Assembly: GCA_020073465.1 (NCBI GenBank)
Contig: JAIQFC010000030.1
Span: forward strand, 1-64,000
Direction: 5' to 3'
Origin: Terriglobia bacterium
GTDB taxonomy: Bacteria; Acidobacteriota; Terriglobia; Terriglobales; Acidobacteriaceae
DNA: 64,000 nt
Shown: in pieces, positions 8,077-16,363 of the stretch
Layout: each line of letters begins with the position of its first letter
How positions within the stretch are numbered: position 1 is the first letter of the stretch
Made by a program: the position numbers and the translations under genes
The notes under the pieces: model-generated
What the model saw: only the letters and a program-made list of their open reading frames with translations
What the model was told of the DNA's origin: nothing
Database searches by the model: none

Positions 8077-8496
8077 CTATTTTCCTCGGCCGCCCGAGCC
8101 ACCGCCGCGGAGGATGTGGTCAATGGCGATGGGGCCGGCGCCGAAGAAAATCATGGCAAAGGCCAGCGTCGCGAGGGCGAGGGGAAATTCGATTGCATTG
8201 TTTCCAGTAAGTCCGTTGTGCAGGTGCACTTTCCAGATGGCGACGGACAAATCGATGCAGATGGCGAGTGCAGCAACGCGGGTGAAGAACCCCGCAAGCA
8301 CGAAAAGGCCGCCCAGGAACTCGGCCAATGCCGACAGGTAGGCCGTCCAACCGGGCAGTCCGAGGCTGGAAACGAGCTCCACGTGGTGATGCAGCCCGCC
8401 GAAGACCTTGTGATAGCCATGAGCGACCATGACGGCGCCTAGTGCAAGACGCATCGCGAAGAGAGCCAGGGGTTGTAGACGATCCAAGTAGCGCAA
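8077..8496 (-). CDS. DoxX-family membrane protein
   Basis: The roughly 139-residue product has four predicted membrane helices. DoxX landmarks include LFAMRLALGAVMVAHGYHK at the first helix, LAEFLGGLFVLAGFFTRVAA in the middle and a final hydrophobic segment before a Gly-rich tail. DoxX proteins are linked to redox or sulfur metabolism, but many have no known role. I chose the TTG at 8496 because CGGAGGACACT precedes it; a TTG at 8520 would put that Shine-Dalgarno inside the gene. It is isolated and faces away from the CsgG-like gene. Confidence 0.78.
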   Translation of the reverse strand: MRYLDRLQPLALFAMRLALGAVMVAHGYHKVFGGLHHHVELVSSLGLPGWTAYLSALAEFLGGLFVLAGFFTRVAALAICIDLSVAIWKVHLHNGLTGNNAIEFPLALATLAFAMIFFGAGPIAIDHILRGGGSGGRGK

Positions 8497-8724
8497 AAGT
8501 GTCCTCCGGACAAAGAGCAATAGATTATCTCAGGAGAACGGAATTCAAAAGTGCAGCTGTGGGAGAAAAATTCAGACCACTGCCCGCGAGCCGTAAAGAC
8601 AAGAAATCCGGTTTCCGCGGATTGCTTGACCAGCGCGGAGGCTGAGGATAATCTTTCGCCGTTGCGAATTCCTGCCTGTTTGGGCCCGGGTAAGAAAGAC
8701 TTCTGCCGTTATTGGGGGGTGTCG

Positions 8725-9708
8725 ATGAAAAACTTCTGGTTGCGTGCTTGCGTCGTGGGCGCGTTTGTGTCTCTGCTGGTTCCGGGCAGTTGGGGCCAGC
8801 AGAAGAAAAGGGTGGCCGTGCTCAACTTTGATTACGGCACCGTGCAGACGGTGGTGGCCTCGGTATTCGGCACCAATGTGGATGTGGGCAAGGGGATCTC
8901 AGACCTGTTAGTGCAGCAACTGGTGACGGACGGCAAGTATTCCATGATCGAGCGCAATGCCATCGAGAAGATTCTGAACGAGCAGAACTTCGCGAACAGC
9001 GACCGGGTGGATCCGACAACGGCTGCGAAGATCGGCAAGGTGCTCGGCGTGGACGCCGTCATCATGGGCAGCATTACCCAATTTGGCCGGGATGACCAGA
9101 ACAAGACATACGGCGGCGCAGCCGTCGGCGGGGTTACGCGGAAGTTCGGCATCGGAGGTCTGCAGAAACGCGAGGCGAAGGCTGTGGTGGCAATCACAGC
9201 GCGCATGGTCGATACGACCACGGGAGAGATCCTCGCCGCCGTTACCGGAACCGGCGAGTCCACTCGGAAAGGAACATCGCTGGTGGGTGCCGGAGGCGGA
9301 GGAGGAAACGCTGCCGGTGCCGGCTACGACATGACCAGCAAGAACTTCGGCGAAACCATCCTGGGCGAAGCGGTGCACCAGGCGGTTACCACCATGGCGC
9401 AGCAGTTAGACGAAAAGGCCGCGGCTCTGCCCACACGGAAAGCTGAGTATGCAGGTGTAGTCGCGGACGCCAGCGGGGGCACCGTCATTCTGAATGTCGG
9501 AAGCAGTTCCGGAGTGAAGGTTGGGGACGTGGTCGAAATCAGCCGCCCGGTGCGCACCGTGAAAGATCCGACAACCGGAAAGGTGATCAAGACGATCACA
9601 AACAAGATAGGGACAGCAACTATCACTGAGGTGGACGCGGAATCGGCCACCGCAAATTATGCTGGCAGCGCTCCGGCGAAAGTAGGAGACGCGGCGAAGA
9701 GTCAGTAG
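8725..9708 (+). CDS. Exported CsgG/HfaB-like protein
   Basis: The 327-residue product has a signal peptide (MKNFWLRACVVGAFVSLLVP, cut near SWGQQ) followed by a CsgG-like domain: KRVAVLNFDYGTV, LVQQLVTDGKYSMIERNAIE, and KIGKVLGVDAVIMGSITQFG. CsgG oligomers form the curli export pore; many relatives are periplasmic or outer-membrane proteins of unknown role. No Cys lipobox is seen. The last 100 residues form a separate beta-rich region (GVVADASGGTVILNVGSSSG). No curli genes are nearby, so a curli role is not supported. Confidence 0.78.
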   Translation: MKNFWLRACVVGAFVSLLVPGSWGQQKKRVAVLNFDYGTVQTVVASVFGTNVDVGKGISDLLVQQLVTDGKYSMIERNAIEKILNEQNFANSDRVDPTTAAKIGKVLGVDAVIMGSITQFGRDDQNKTYGGAAVGGVTRKFGIGGLQKREAKAVVAITARMVDTTTGEILAAVTGTGESTRKGTSLVGAGGGGGNAAGAGYDMTSKNFGETILGEAVHQAVTTMAQQLDEKAAALPTRKAEYAGVVADASGGTVILNVGSSSGVKVGDVVEISRPVRTVKDPTTGKVIKTITNKIGTATITEVDAESATANYAGSAPAKVGDAAKSQ

Positions 9709-10190
9709 AGTTCAAAGCGCAAACATCGAATTGCAGGGCATGCGAGAGTGTGCACACAAGGGTTTGCAGTCCATCCACCTCAGCATGCCGGCTCGCGGCG
9801 GACTTCCTGCATTACGAGTTAAAGACTCCTGAGACAGCGGCTTGGACGGGCGGCATAGTACCTCCGTACCGTGCCTAGTACTTCGGTTACCGGTTCACTG
9901 GTGACCGGGCATATCTTGCACAAGTACTACATCTAATAGACCTCCATCAACCACTACCCCAATATATAGATATAACCTACAGGCCTCCATTCGGCGGACT
10001 CCAGAAAACGGGCATAAAACCCCAGAAAACACGGAGATTCGCTTGGCGACGGGGTTTTTCCGGGCTGATATATGCTCGGGACACCGAAAGCCCTCGGAGA
10101 GGCAATTGAGGGCGAGGCAGTCTCCCGAAGTTAGCCTGCTGGCCGGGACCCCGGAGCGGGAAAGGATCTGGTGGAAGGCGCAAAGGAACT
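9709..10190. other. 482-bp intergenic leader of the pil cluster
   Basis: No plausible gene is seen. The stretch has an AT-rich core (9930-9975, with ATATATAGATATA) and a downstream part with several possible stems just before the HTH gene. It probably holds the promoter of the pil cluster, but I cannot place boxes with confidence. A GEMM riboswitch and a sigma-54 site were considered and rejected. Confidence 0.5.
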
Positions 10191-10427
10191 ATGGCCGACT
10201 CGCGAGAAGTGATGAACATTCGCCAGGCTTCGCAATACCTGGGAGTGAGTCCGGACACGCTCTACAAGTACGTGGGCGAGCAAAAGATTCCGGCCTTCAA
10301 GCTGGGGAACCGCTGGCGCTTCAAGAAATCGAGGCTGGACCAGTGGATGGAAGAGAAGTCGAGCCAGATGGAAGCTGGGATGAAACGCAAACCGAAGGCG
10401 GCGATGAAAGCCGCCGGGTCACAGTAA
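10191..10427 (+). CDS. Excisionase-type helix-turn-helix protein
   Basis: The 78-residue protein is a MerR/excisionase-like winged HTH: MNIRQASQYLGVSPDTLYKY is the HTH and KIPAFKLGNRWRFKKSRLDQ is the wing. A Lys-rich tail follows. Such domains appear in phage excisionases and in small chromosomal regulators. There is no integrase or phage gene near it, and it ends 10 bases before pilM, so it is probably the first gene of the pil operon and may regulate it; that role is an inference. Confidence 0.82.
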   Translation: MADSREVMNIRQASQYLGVSPDTLYKYVGEQKIPAFKLGNRWRFKKSRLDQWMEEKSSQMEAGMKRKPKAAMKAAGSQ

Positions 10428-10437
10428 AGGCGGACAC

Positions 10438-11493
10438 ATGTTTGGATTCGGATCGAAGTCCATTGTTGGCCTGGATGTGGGCTCCTCGAGCATCAAGGCA
10501 GTCGAACTGAAGAAGAAGGGTGGCGTCATCGAAGTCGCCCACTTGGGGCTGGAACCGCTGGCCTCCGACATCGTGGTGGACTCGATGATCGTCGACTCGG
10601 GCACGGTCTCGAGCGCGATCTCGAAGCTGTTCGCCGACAACCAGATCAAGACCAAGGCCGTGGCTACTGCGGTGAGCGGACACTCGGTGATCGTCAAGAA
10701 AATCTCTCTGCCCTCGATGAGTGACCAGGAACTGGCCGAGACCATCGAGAAAGAAGCGGCGCAGCACATTCCCTTCGATCTCGCCGACGTGAGCCTCGAC
10801 TACCAGATTCTGTCCGAGGAAGCAGGCAGCCCGCAGATGGACGTGTTGCTGGTGGCGGTTAAGAAGGACAAGATTCTGAACTACACCAACGTACTCTCGA
10901 TGGCGGGACGCACCCCGGCTATCGTGGACATCGATGCCTTGGCCCTGCAGAACTGCTACGAGTACAACTACCAGCCCGCGCCGGGCCAGGTGGTGGCGCT
11001 GTTGAACCTGGGCGCCAGCGTGATGAACATCAACATCGTGAAGGGCACGACGCCCCTGTTCCCGCGCGACGTCAGCGTGGGCGGGCACCAGTACACGGAC
11101 TCGCTGCAGAAGGAACTGGATCTGAGCTTTGACGACGCGGAGTCGCTGAAGCTGGGACACAAGGTGGGCACGGTGAGCGAAGACGCGAAGCAGCCCATCC
11201 TGCAGCAGGTGACCGAAATCATCGTGCTGGAAATTCAGAAGACGTTCGACTTCTTCCGCGCCAGCGCGGCAGGCGAGCACATCGAGAAGATTTATCTCGC
11301 GGGCGGCTCGTCGAAAGTGCCGGGGCTGGTGGAAGCGTTGCGGCAAGAGTTCTCCATGCCGGTGGAGTTGTTCAATCCCTTCCAGCGGGTGACACCGCCG
11401 ATGGAAGGGCATGGAGCGGAACTAGTGGAGCAGAATCCGGGCCAGATGGCAGTTGCGGTGGGCTTGGCCCTGAGGAGCTTTGAATCCCTATGA
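10438..11493 (+). CDS. pilM: Type IV pilus inner-membrane platform protein PilM
   Basis: The 351-residue cytoplasmic protein has the actin/FtsA-like ATPase fold of PilM. The phosphate-1 loop is GLDVGSSSIKAVELKKK, and the adenosine motif is YLAGGSSKVPGLVEAL near residue 285. EKEAAQHIPFDLADVSLDYQ is a typical PilM segment. PilM binds the N-terminal tail of PilN and links the inner-membrane complex to the pilus motors. It overlaps pilN by the four bases ATGA, which implies translational coupling. Confidence 0.95.
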   Translation: MFGFGSKSIVGLDVGSSSIKAVELKKKGGVIEVAHLGLEPLASDIVVDSMIVDSGTVSSAISKLFADNQIKTKAVATAVSGHSVIVKKISLPSMSDQELAETIEKEAAQHIPFDLADVSLDYQILSEEAGSPQMDVLLVAVKKDKILNYTNVLSMAGRTPAIVDIDALALQNCYEYNYQPAPGQVVALLNLGASVMNINIVKGTTPLFPRDVSVGGHQYTDSLQKELDLSFDDAESLKLGHKVGTVSEDAKQPILQQVTEIIVLEIQKTFDFFRASAAGEHIEKIYLAGGSSKVPGLVEALRQEFSMPVELFNPFQRVTPPMEGHGAELVEQNPGQMAVAVGLALRSFESL

Positions 11494-12086
11494 TCAGAAT
11501 CAACCTGCTCGAATCAGCGAAGGGCAAGAACAAGCGGGCCGGCGGCAGCAGCAGCCCGGCCATGCCTTCGATCGAAATGGGCGATATGGGTTCGCCCAAA
11601 CTGAAGGTGCTGGTGGTGCTGGTGGTGGCCGGGCTGTTCAATCTCGGCTACTGGTACCGCCTGGACCATCAGGCCAAGGCGATCGAGGCCAAGATGAAAG
11701 TGGCCGAGCAAAAGAACCGGGAGCTGGCCGACGTCAAGGCGCGCTACATGGAACGCCAGACGCAGGCGAACAACTACAAGCGGCGCGTGGATGTCATCGA
11801 CCAGTTGCGCGCCGGGCAGGCCGGTCCGGTCAACCTGATGGCCATGATGGGTGAGACGGTGAACAACACTGAGGCCGTTTGGCTGAACAAGATGGAAGAC
11901 GCGGGGACGAGCGTGAATCTGGAAGGCACGGCCCTGAGCGCCGACGCGGTGGCCAACCTGATCGCCAACCTGCAGAAGACGGGATTCTTCAAGAATGTTG
12001 AGATCAAGGAAACCTATCAAGACGAGCAGATCAAGGACATGCAAGCGTTCCAGTTCACGCTGACCTGCGAGAAAGGGAAATCGTAA
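11490..12086 (+). CDS. pilN: Type IV pilus assembly protein PilN
   Basis: The 198-residue bitopic protein begins with MIRINLLES, the conserved PilN tail that inserts into PilM. A membrane helix (VLVVLVVAGLFNLGYWY, about residues 37-53) is followed by a coiled coil and a periplasmic ferredoxin-like domain with NLEGTALSADAVANLIANLQ. It pairs with PilO to form the periplasmic alignment complex. An insertion rich in Gly and Ser separates the tail from the helix. Confidence 0.93.
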   Translation: MIRINLLESAKGKNKRAGGSSSPAMPSIEMGDMGSPKLKVLVVLVVAGLFNLGYWYRLDHQAKAIEAKMKVAEQKNRELADVKARYMERQTQANNYKRRVDVIDQLRAGQAGPVNLMAMMGETVNNTEAVWLNKMEDAGTSVNLEGTALSADAVANLIANLQKTGFFKNVEIKETYQDEQIKDMQAFQFTLTCEKGKS

Positions 12087-12096
12087 GGGCGCATCT

Positions 12097-12735
12097 ATGG
12101 CGAACTTTGGCGAATTGTCGGGCATCAAGCAGTGGGGTGTGGTGATCGCTGGCGGCGCGCTGGTGACGGCGGCCTTGTACTTCACCATGTTCAAGAGCCA
12201 GAGCGAGAAGAACACGACCGCGCAGCATGCCCTGGAAGACAAGATCCGGGAGAACAACGAGCTGGAGTCGTACCGCCCCAAACTGAAGCAGATCGAGCAG
12301 CAGCTGGCGGAGCTCAAACAGCAGCTCGAAATCGAGCAGCGCATCGTGCCGGACGAGAAGCAGGTGGACGGCTTCATGACCATGCTTGACGGGGAAGCGC
12401 AAAAGGCAGGCGTGGAACTGCGCCGCTATACCGCCAAGCCGGTCAGCACGAAGGAGTACTACTCGGAAATGCCGTTCGATGTCGAACTGGACGGCCCGTA
12501 CTACTCCATGCTGAATTTCTTTGACCGTGTGGGCAAGCTGGAACGGATCGTCAATATCAGCGGGCTGATGGTATCGACGACCAAGAATCCGCAAGGCGCC
12601 AAGGCAAAGCACACGTACCAGTACGCGCCCAACGAGAGCATTGTCGCCACTTGCACGGCGACCACGTTCTTCAGTCACGATGCACAACCACCCGCAGCGT
12701 CCGGGGCTAAGCCCGGGGCGCCGGCGGCGAGGTAG
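12097..12735 (+). CDS. pilO: Type IV pilus assembly protein PilO
   Basis: The 212-residue protein has a short cytoplasmic tail, one membrane helix (WGVVIAGGALVTAALYFTMF), a coiled coil rich in Glu, Gln and Leu, and a periplasmic domain with VELDGPYYSMLNFFDRVGKL, a characteristic PilO block. It forms heterodimers with PilN and contacts PilP. It starts 10 bases after pilN and ends 2 bases before the pilP-like gene. The C terminus is extended by a Pro/Ala-rich tail. Confidence 0.92.
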   Translation: MANFGELSGIKQWGVVIAGGALVTAALYFTMFKSQSEKNTTAQHALEDKIRENNELESYRPKLKQIEQQLAELKQQLEIEQRIVPDEKQVDGFMTMLDGEAQKAGVELRRYTAKPVSTKEYYSEMPFDVELDGPYYSMLNFFDRVGKLERIVNISGLMVSTTKNPQGAKAKHTYQYAPNESIVATCTATTFFSHDAQPPAASGAKPGAPAAR

Positions 12736-12737
12736 GG

Positions 12738-13997
12738 ATGGCTATGAAGCTGACGACAGGCATTCTGGCAATGGTCATGATGGCGGGCGGGGCCTGGGGA
12801 CAGAGCCCGAGCGCCATCGACAACACGCGCAACGTCACGAAGTCGCTGCCGCCGACGCAGATGATCGCGAGCAACGCGGCGCAATCGGCGAAACCCGCAC
12901 CGGGCTCTCCTGCTCCTGCGGTGAAGCCGGCGATTATCCTGGCGTCGAAATCAACCCCGTCCGCGGCTCCGGCCAAACCGGCGGCGAAACCCGCCCCGGC
13001 TCCGGCGGCCAGCCAGAACAACAAGCTGGAGCGAGTGAACGTCGTCCGCAAAGCGGATGATATTCAGATCGAGATCAGCTCCCGCGAGGCCGTGACGCCG
13101 AGAGTGAGCAAACTGAGTTCGCCCGCACGCGTGGTCGTGGAATTGCCGGAGACGGTGATGGCGACCCCGCAGAACAAGATTCCGGTGGGTAGCGCCGGGG
13201 TCAAGGGCGTACGCATCGGCATGGATGGCAAAACGCCACCGACAACGAGTGTGGTCGTGGACCTGGAACAGGCTTGCGCCTATGAGTTGACGCCGGGCCC
13301 ATCCGATAAATTCGTCCTGACGCTGCATACGCAGGGAGTGGCCAAGAGCACTCCGGCGCCAGCTCCGGCAAAGACTTCTGCCCCTGCGGCCAAACCGCAG
13401 ACAGCCGCAGCCAAACCGGTGATGGCACCCCCGTCGGCAGCTCCGAAGGTAGCCGCGGCTGCGAAGGCAGCGGCTCCAGCCCCCAAGCCAACGACGCAGA
13501 CAGCGGCGCCAGCTGCAAAGACAGCAGCTCCGACTGCGAAGCCAGCCGAGGCGCCCAAGCAGCAGGCAAACGCTTCGGCACCGGCGAGCAAGCCCGCGGC
13601 AGCACCAGCGGGCAAGCCAGGGGAATCACCTAAAGGCGCAGATGCCGCGAAGCCCAAGCCAGAGGAAAAGAAGTGGGCTATGAACGGGAAACGCGATCCG
13701 TTCTTCAGCCCGGTGGTCCAGCAGCAGGGCGGTTCCGGTTGCTCCACGGGCAAGAAGTGCCTGGAGATCGGCAACATCAACCTGCGCGGCGTCGTGAAGT
13801 CAGACGCCGGCTTCATTGCGGTGGTGACCAACAATCTGAATAAGGCTTATTTCCTGCGTGAGAACGATCCGGTATTCAACGGCTATGTGGTCAAGATTAC
13901 TGGTGACTCGGTTGTGTTCCAGGAGACGGTACAGGACAAGCTGGGCAAACCGTTCACGCGCGAAGTGGTGAAGCGGATCTTTACACCGGCGGTTTAG
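12738..13997 (+). CDS. pilP: PilP-like protein with an added AMIN domain
   Basis: The 419-residue protein is more than twice the usual PilP length. After a signal sequence (MKLTTGILAMVMMAGGAWG) comes a Pro/Ala linker, an AMIN domain (about residues 97-199), a second very long Ala/Pro/Lys linker, and a C-terminal PilP beta domain (GKRDPFFSPV, NLRGVVKSDAGFIAVV, YFLRENDPVFNGYVVKI). No lipobox Cys is seen, unlike classical PilP lipoproteins. AMIN domains bind peptidoglycan and usually sit in PilQ; here both proteins carry a closely similar copy. It likely links PilN/PilO to PilQ and to the cell wall. Confidence 0.85.
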   Translation: MAMKLTTGILAMVMMAGGAWGQSPSAIDNTRNVTKSLPPTQMIASNAAQSAKPAPGSPAPAVKPAIILASKSTPSAAPAKPAAKPAPAPAASQNNKLERVNVVRKADDIQIEISSREAVTPRVSKLSSPARVVVELPETVMATPQNKIPVGSAGVKGVRIGMDGKTPPTTSVVVDLEQACAYELTPGPSDKFVLTLHTQGVAKSTPAPAPAKTSAPAAKPQTAAAKPVMAPPSAAPKVAAAAKAAAPAPKPTTQTAAPAAKTAAPTAKPAEAPKQQANASAPASKPAAAPAGKPGESPKGADAAKPKPEEKKWAMNGKRDPFFSPVVQQQGGSGCSTGKKCLEIGNINLRGVVKSDAGFIAVVTNNLNKAYFLRENDPVFNGYVVKITGDSVVFQETVQDKLGKPFTREVVKRIFTPAV

Positions 13998-14015
13998 CAA
14001 GGAAGCGGCGAACCG

Positions 14016-14074
14016 GGGACAGCCGGACGCCGGAAATCTCAAGTTCGAGGAAGGACACGCGAGCCCGGCTCGCG
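14016..14074. repeat. Palindrome doublet between pilP and pilQ
   Basis: GGGACAGCCGGACGCCGG near 14016-14033 and the perfect stem CGCGAGC/GCTCGCG at 14058-14074. The first palindrome is almost the same as GGGACAGCCGG...GACGCCGG upstream of accC, so both belong to one dispersed family. Confidence 0.55.
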
Positions 14075-14091
14075 GGTTGGGGAGAAGCGAA

Positions 14092-16125
14092 ATGCGAAAG
14101 CAACTGCTGACAATGTTCGTACCGTTGCTGCTCATGGCGGTGGTGGCTGCGGCCGCCCAGACGCCGGCGTCAAACCCGGCGGGCCAGCGGAGCGAGCTCG
14201 AGCGAGTGAACGTAGTCCGGGGCACGGGGGAGATCCGTGTCGAGATCAGCTCCCGCGGCGCGGTGGCGCCGAAGCTGAGCAGCCTAGACTCGCCCGCCCG
14301 CGTAGTCGTGGAGCTGCCGGAGACCGTCATGGTGACCGCGCAGAGCCGCATTCCGGTGGGCAGCGCAGGAGTCAAAGGCGTGCGCATCGGCATGGATGGG
14401 CAGACGCCTCCTACTACCCGCGTGGTCGTCGATCTGGAGAAGGCTTGCGCCTACGAGTTGACGCCAGGACCAGCTGGAAAGCTGGTGCTGACGTTGCACG
14501 CGCAGGCGAGCGCTCCGGCGGCGAACAGCTTGCCCGTCCCGGCGAGCCAGCCGGCATCGCCCTTTGCTCCCAAGGCAGAGGCCGACGAGGTGGTCTCGCC
14601 CACGAATTACGTGATGGTCGAGCCTTCCTACCAGGCCAAGAAGAATGAGCCTGCGGCCGAGCCCACAGTGCGGGCCCAGGAAGCCGCTGCTCGTTTCGCT
14701 GACAAGACCGCGGCCGAGCTTCTCCCCGTGAGCATGAATGCGACGCAGTCTTCGCAGAGTTCAACCGGTTCCAGCACGGGCATCACGCCGGCGGTGAATT
14801 TGGCTGCCGAGCAGAAGGCCCAGGCGGGACAGCAGCCGGCTTCGACTGGACCGAAGTACACGGGCGAACCGATCTCAGTGAACCTGAAAGACGTCGACCT
14901 GAAAGACTTCTTCCGGCTGATTCACGAAATCAGCGGCTTGAACGTTGTGCTCGATCCGCAAGTGCACGGAACCCTGACTGTGGTGCTGGATGACGTGCCG
15001 TGGGACCAGGCTCTGGACATCGTGCTCAAGAACAACGAACTGGCGCGCGAGCTCGAGGGCAACGTCCTGCGCATCGCCACCGTAGAAACCTTGAAGCACG
15101 AGGCTGACGCCCGCCGTGCCCAGGTAGAAGCGGAAGCGCTGGCAGTGGAGAAGGTCTCGGTGACACGCTTCCTGAGCTACGCCAAAGCCAAGGATGTCAT
15201 CATCACAGTCAAGAAGTTCCTCTCGCAACGCGGCGATGTCGTAGCGGATGACCGTACGAATGCCGTGATTATCAACGACATTCCCAAATCGATTCCCACG
15301 ATCGACCGCCTGCTGACCCAGTTGGACCGCAAGACGCAGGAAGTCGAGATCGAGGCGCGTGTGGTGGCTGCCACCCGGCAGTTCGCGCGCGACATCGGTA
15401 CCCAGCTCGGATTTGGCTGGGGCAACGGGCATAGCGGCGTGGGCGGAAACGCAGGCGCCGGCAGCTCGCCAACCACGGTCAACGGTCTGACACCGGGCTA
15501 CATCACCGTTGCGCCAACGGGCGGCAGTTCGAGCGGTGGTGCGACGATTCCACTGTTTTCAAACCTGGGTGTGACTTCTCCGTCGAGCGGTTTGACCTTC
15601 ATCAATGCCAGCAACACGGTCCGCATCGACGCTGTACTCTCGATGGCTGAGTCGCGTGGCTTGTTGAAAGTGCTCTCGCGGCCTCGCGTCGTGACTCAGA
15701 ACAACATTCAAGCCCTGGTGAAACAGGGTGTGCGCGTGCCCATCGTGACGCAGGCCCAGTTGGGCGGTCCGCCAACCGTGACCTACGTCGACGCGTTCCT
15801 GCGGCTGACGGTGACTCCGCAGATCACGTCGGAGAACACGATCTTCCTGAACGTGGACGTGGAAAACACGACCCCGAACTTCGGTCAGGAAGTCCAGGGC
15901 AACCCGGAACTGATCACGCAGCAGGCCACCACGCAAGTCCTGGTGACCGATGGCGGCACGGTAGTGATCGGCGGCGTCATCCAGACCCAGAACTCGATCA
16001 ACGTGTCGCAGGTACCGCTGCTCGGCAACATTCCGTACCTCGGGAACCTGTTCAAGCACACTCAAGTCAATACCTCCAACCAGGAGCTCATCTTCTTCAT
16101 CACGCCGCGAATCATTCAGACCTAG
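14092..16125 (+). CDS. pilQ: Type IV pilus secretin PilQ
   Basis: The 677-residue outer-membrane secretin forms the channel for the pilus fibre. Order: signal peptide (LLTMFVPLLLMAVVAAAAQ), one AMIN domain (about residues 36-138), linker, STN/N0 domain (EPISVNLKDVDLKDFFRLIH), N1 domain (VEKVSVTRFLSYAKAKDVII), and the secretin beta domain with VPLLGNIPYLGNLF and the terminal ELIFFITPRIIQ. The frame is open from 14077, but the ATG at 14092 has GGAGAAG before it and starts the signal peptide. A Gly/Ser-rich loop lies inside the beta domain. A strong terminator follows. Confidence 0.95.
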   Translation: MRKQLLTMFVPLLLMAVVAAAAQTPASNPAGQRSELERVNVVRGTGEIRVEISSRGAVAPKLSSLDSPARVVVELPETVMVTAQSRIPVGSAGVKGVRIGMDGQTPPTTRVVVDLEKACAYELTPGPAGKLVLTLHAQASAPAANSLPVPASQPASPFAPKAEADEVVSPTNYVMVEPSYQAKKNEPAAEPTVRAQEAAARFADKTAAELLPVSMNATQSSQSSTGSSTGITPAVNLAAEQKAQAGQQPASTGPKYTGEPISVNLKDVDLKDFFRLIHEISGLNVVLDPQVHGTLTVVLDDVPWDQALDIVLKNNELARELEGNVLRIATVETLKHEADARRAQVEAEALAVEKVSVTRFLSYAKAKDVIITVKKFLSQRGDVVADDRTNAVIINDIPKSIPTIDRLLTQLDRKTQEVEIEARVVAATRQFARDIGTQLGFGWGNGHSGVGGNAGAGSSPTTVNGLTPGYITVAPTGGSSSGGATIPLFSNLGVTSPSSGLTFINASNTVRIDAVLSMAESRGLLKVLSRPRVVTQNNIQALVKQGVRVPIVTQAQLGGPPTVTYVDAFLRLTVTPQITSENTIFLNVDVENTTPNFGQEVQGNPELITQQATTQVLVTDGGTVVIGGVIQTQNSINVSQVPLLGNIPYLGNLFKHTQVNTSNQELIFFITPRIIQT

Positions 16126-16145
16126 CAGCGCCGTTGAAGATTTCG

Positions 16146-16187
16146 ACCGCCGGCCTGAAGAACCTGTCAGGCTGGCGGTTTTGTTTT
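16146..16187 (+). terminator. Rho-independent terminator after pilQ
   Basis: ACCGCCGGCCTGA pairs with TCAGGCTGGCGGT around a short loop and is followed by TTTGTTTTT. It ends the pil operon. Confidence 0.88.
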
Positions 16188-16200
16188 TGAGGAGCAAGTT

Positions 16201-16336
16201 CTCAATTCTTGGTCTTGGGTGTTGGGTTTTAGGTCTTAGGACTTCGACAATTGCTCCACGGGGAGGTGCCCAAGACCTAAGACCCAAGACCTGCCACCTG
16301 CGAACTGCGAACTGAGAACTGAGAACTGAGAACTGC
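16201..16336. repeat. Period-7 inverted repeat pair (CCAAGAC / CTGAGAA type)
   Basis: The left arm (16201-16243) reads as heptamers CTTGGGT, GTTGGGT, TTTAGGT, CTTAGGA. The right arm (16268-16336) has CCAAGAC, CTAAGAC, CCAAGAC, then the unit drifts to CTGCGAA and CTGAGAA while the 7-bp phase is kept. It lies between the pilQ terminator and the aminopeptidase gene. Confidence 0.8.
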
Positions 16337-16363
16337 CCTTCCCCTCCTGCTAGACTTCTTCCA

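Noticed and set aside
9895-9925. Possible sigma-54 promoter GGGCATATCTTGC before the pil cluster
   Set aside because: Spacing between the GG and GC elements is one base short and the TGGCAC consensus is not met.
10040-10190. Possible c-di-GMP (GEMM) riboswitch before the pil cluster
   Set aside because: Parts such as GCAAAG and GGCCGGG are present, but the conserved GGCAAAC and GACGCAAAG core order is missing.
10321-11412. A 363-codon minus-strand open frame opposite pilM
   Set aside because: It mirrors the codon pattern of pilM, is rich in His, Arg and Val repeats, and has no family motif. It is a shadow of a GC-rich gene.
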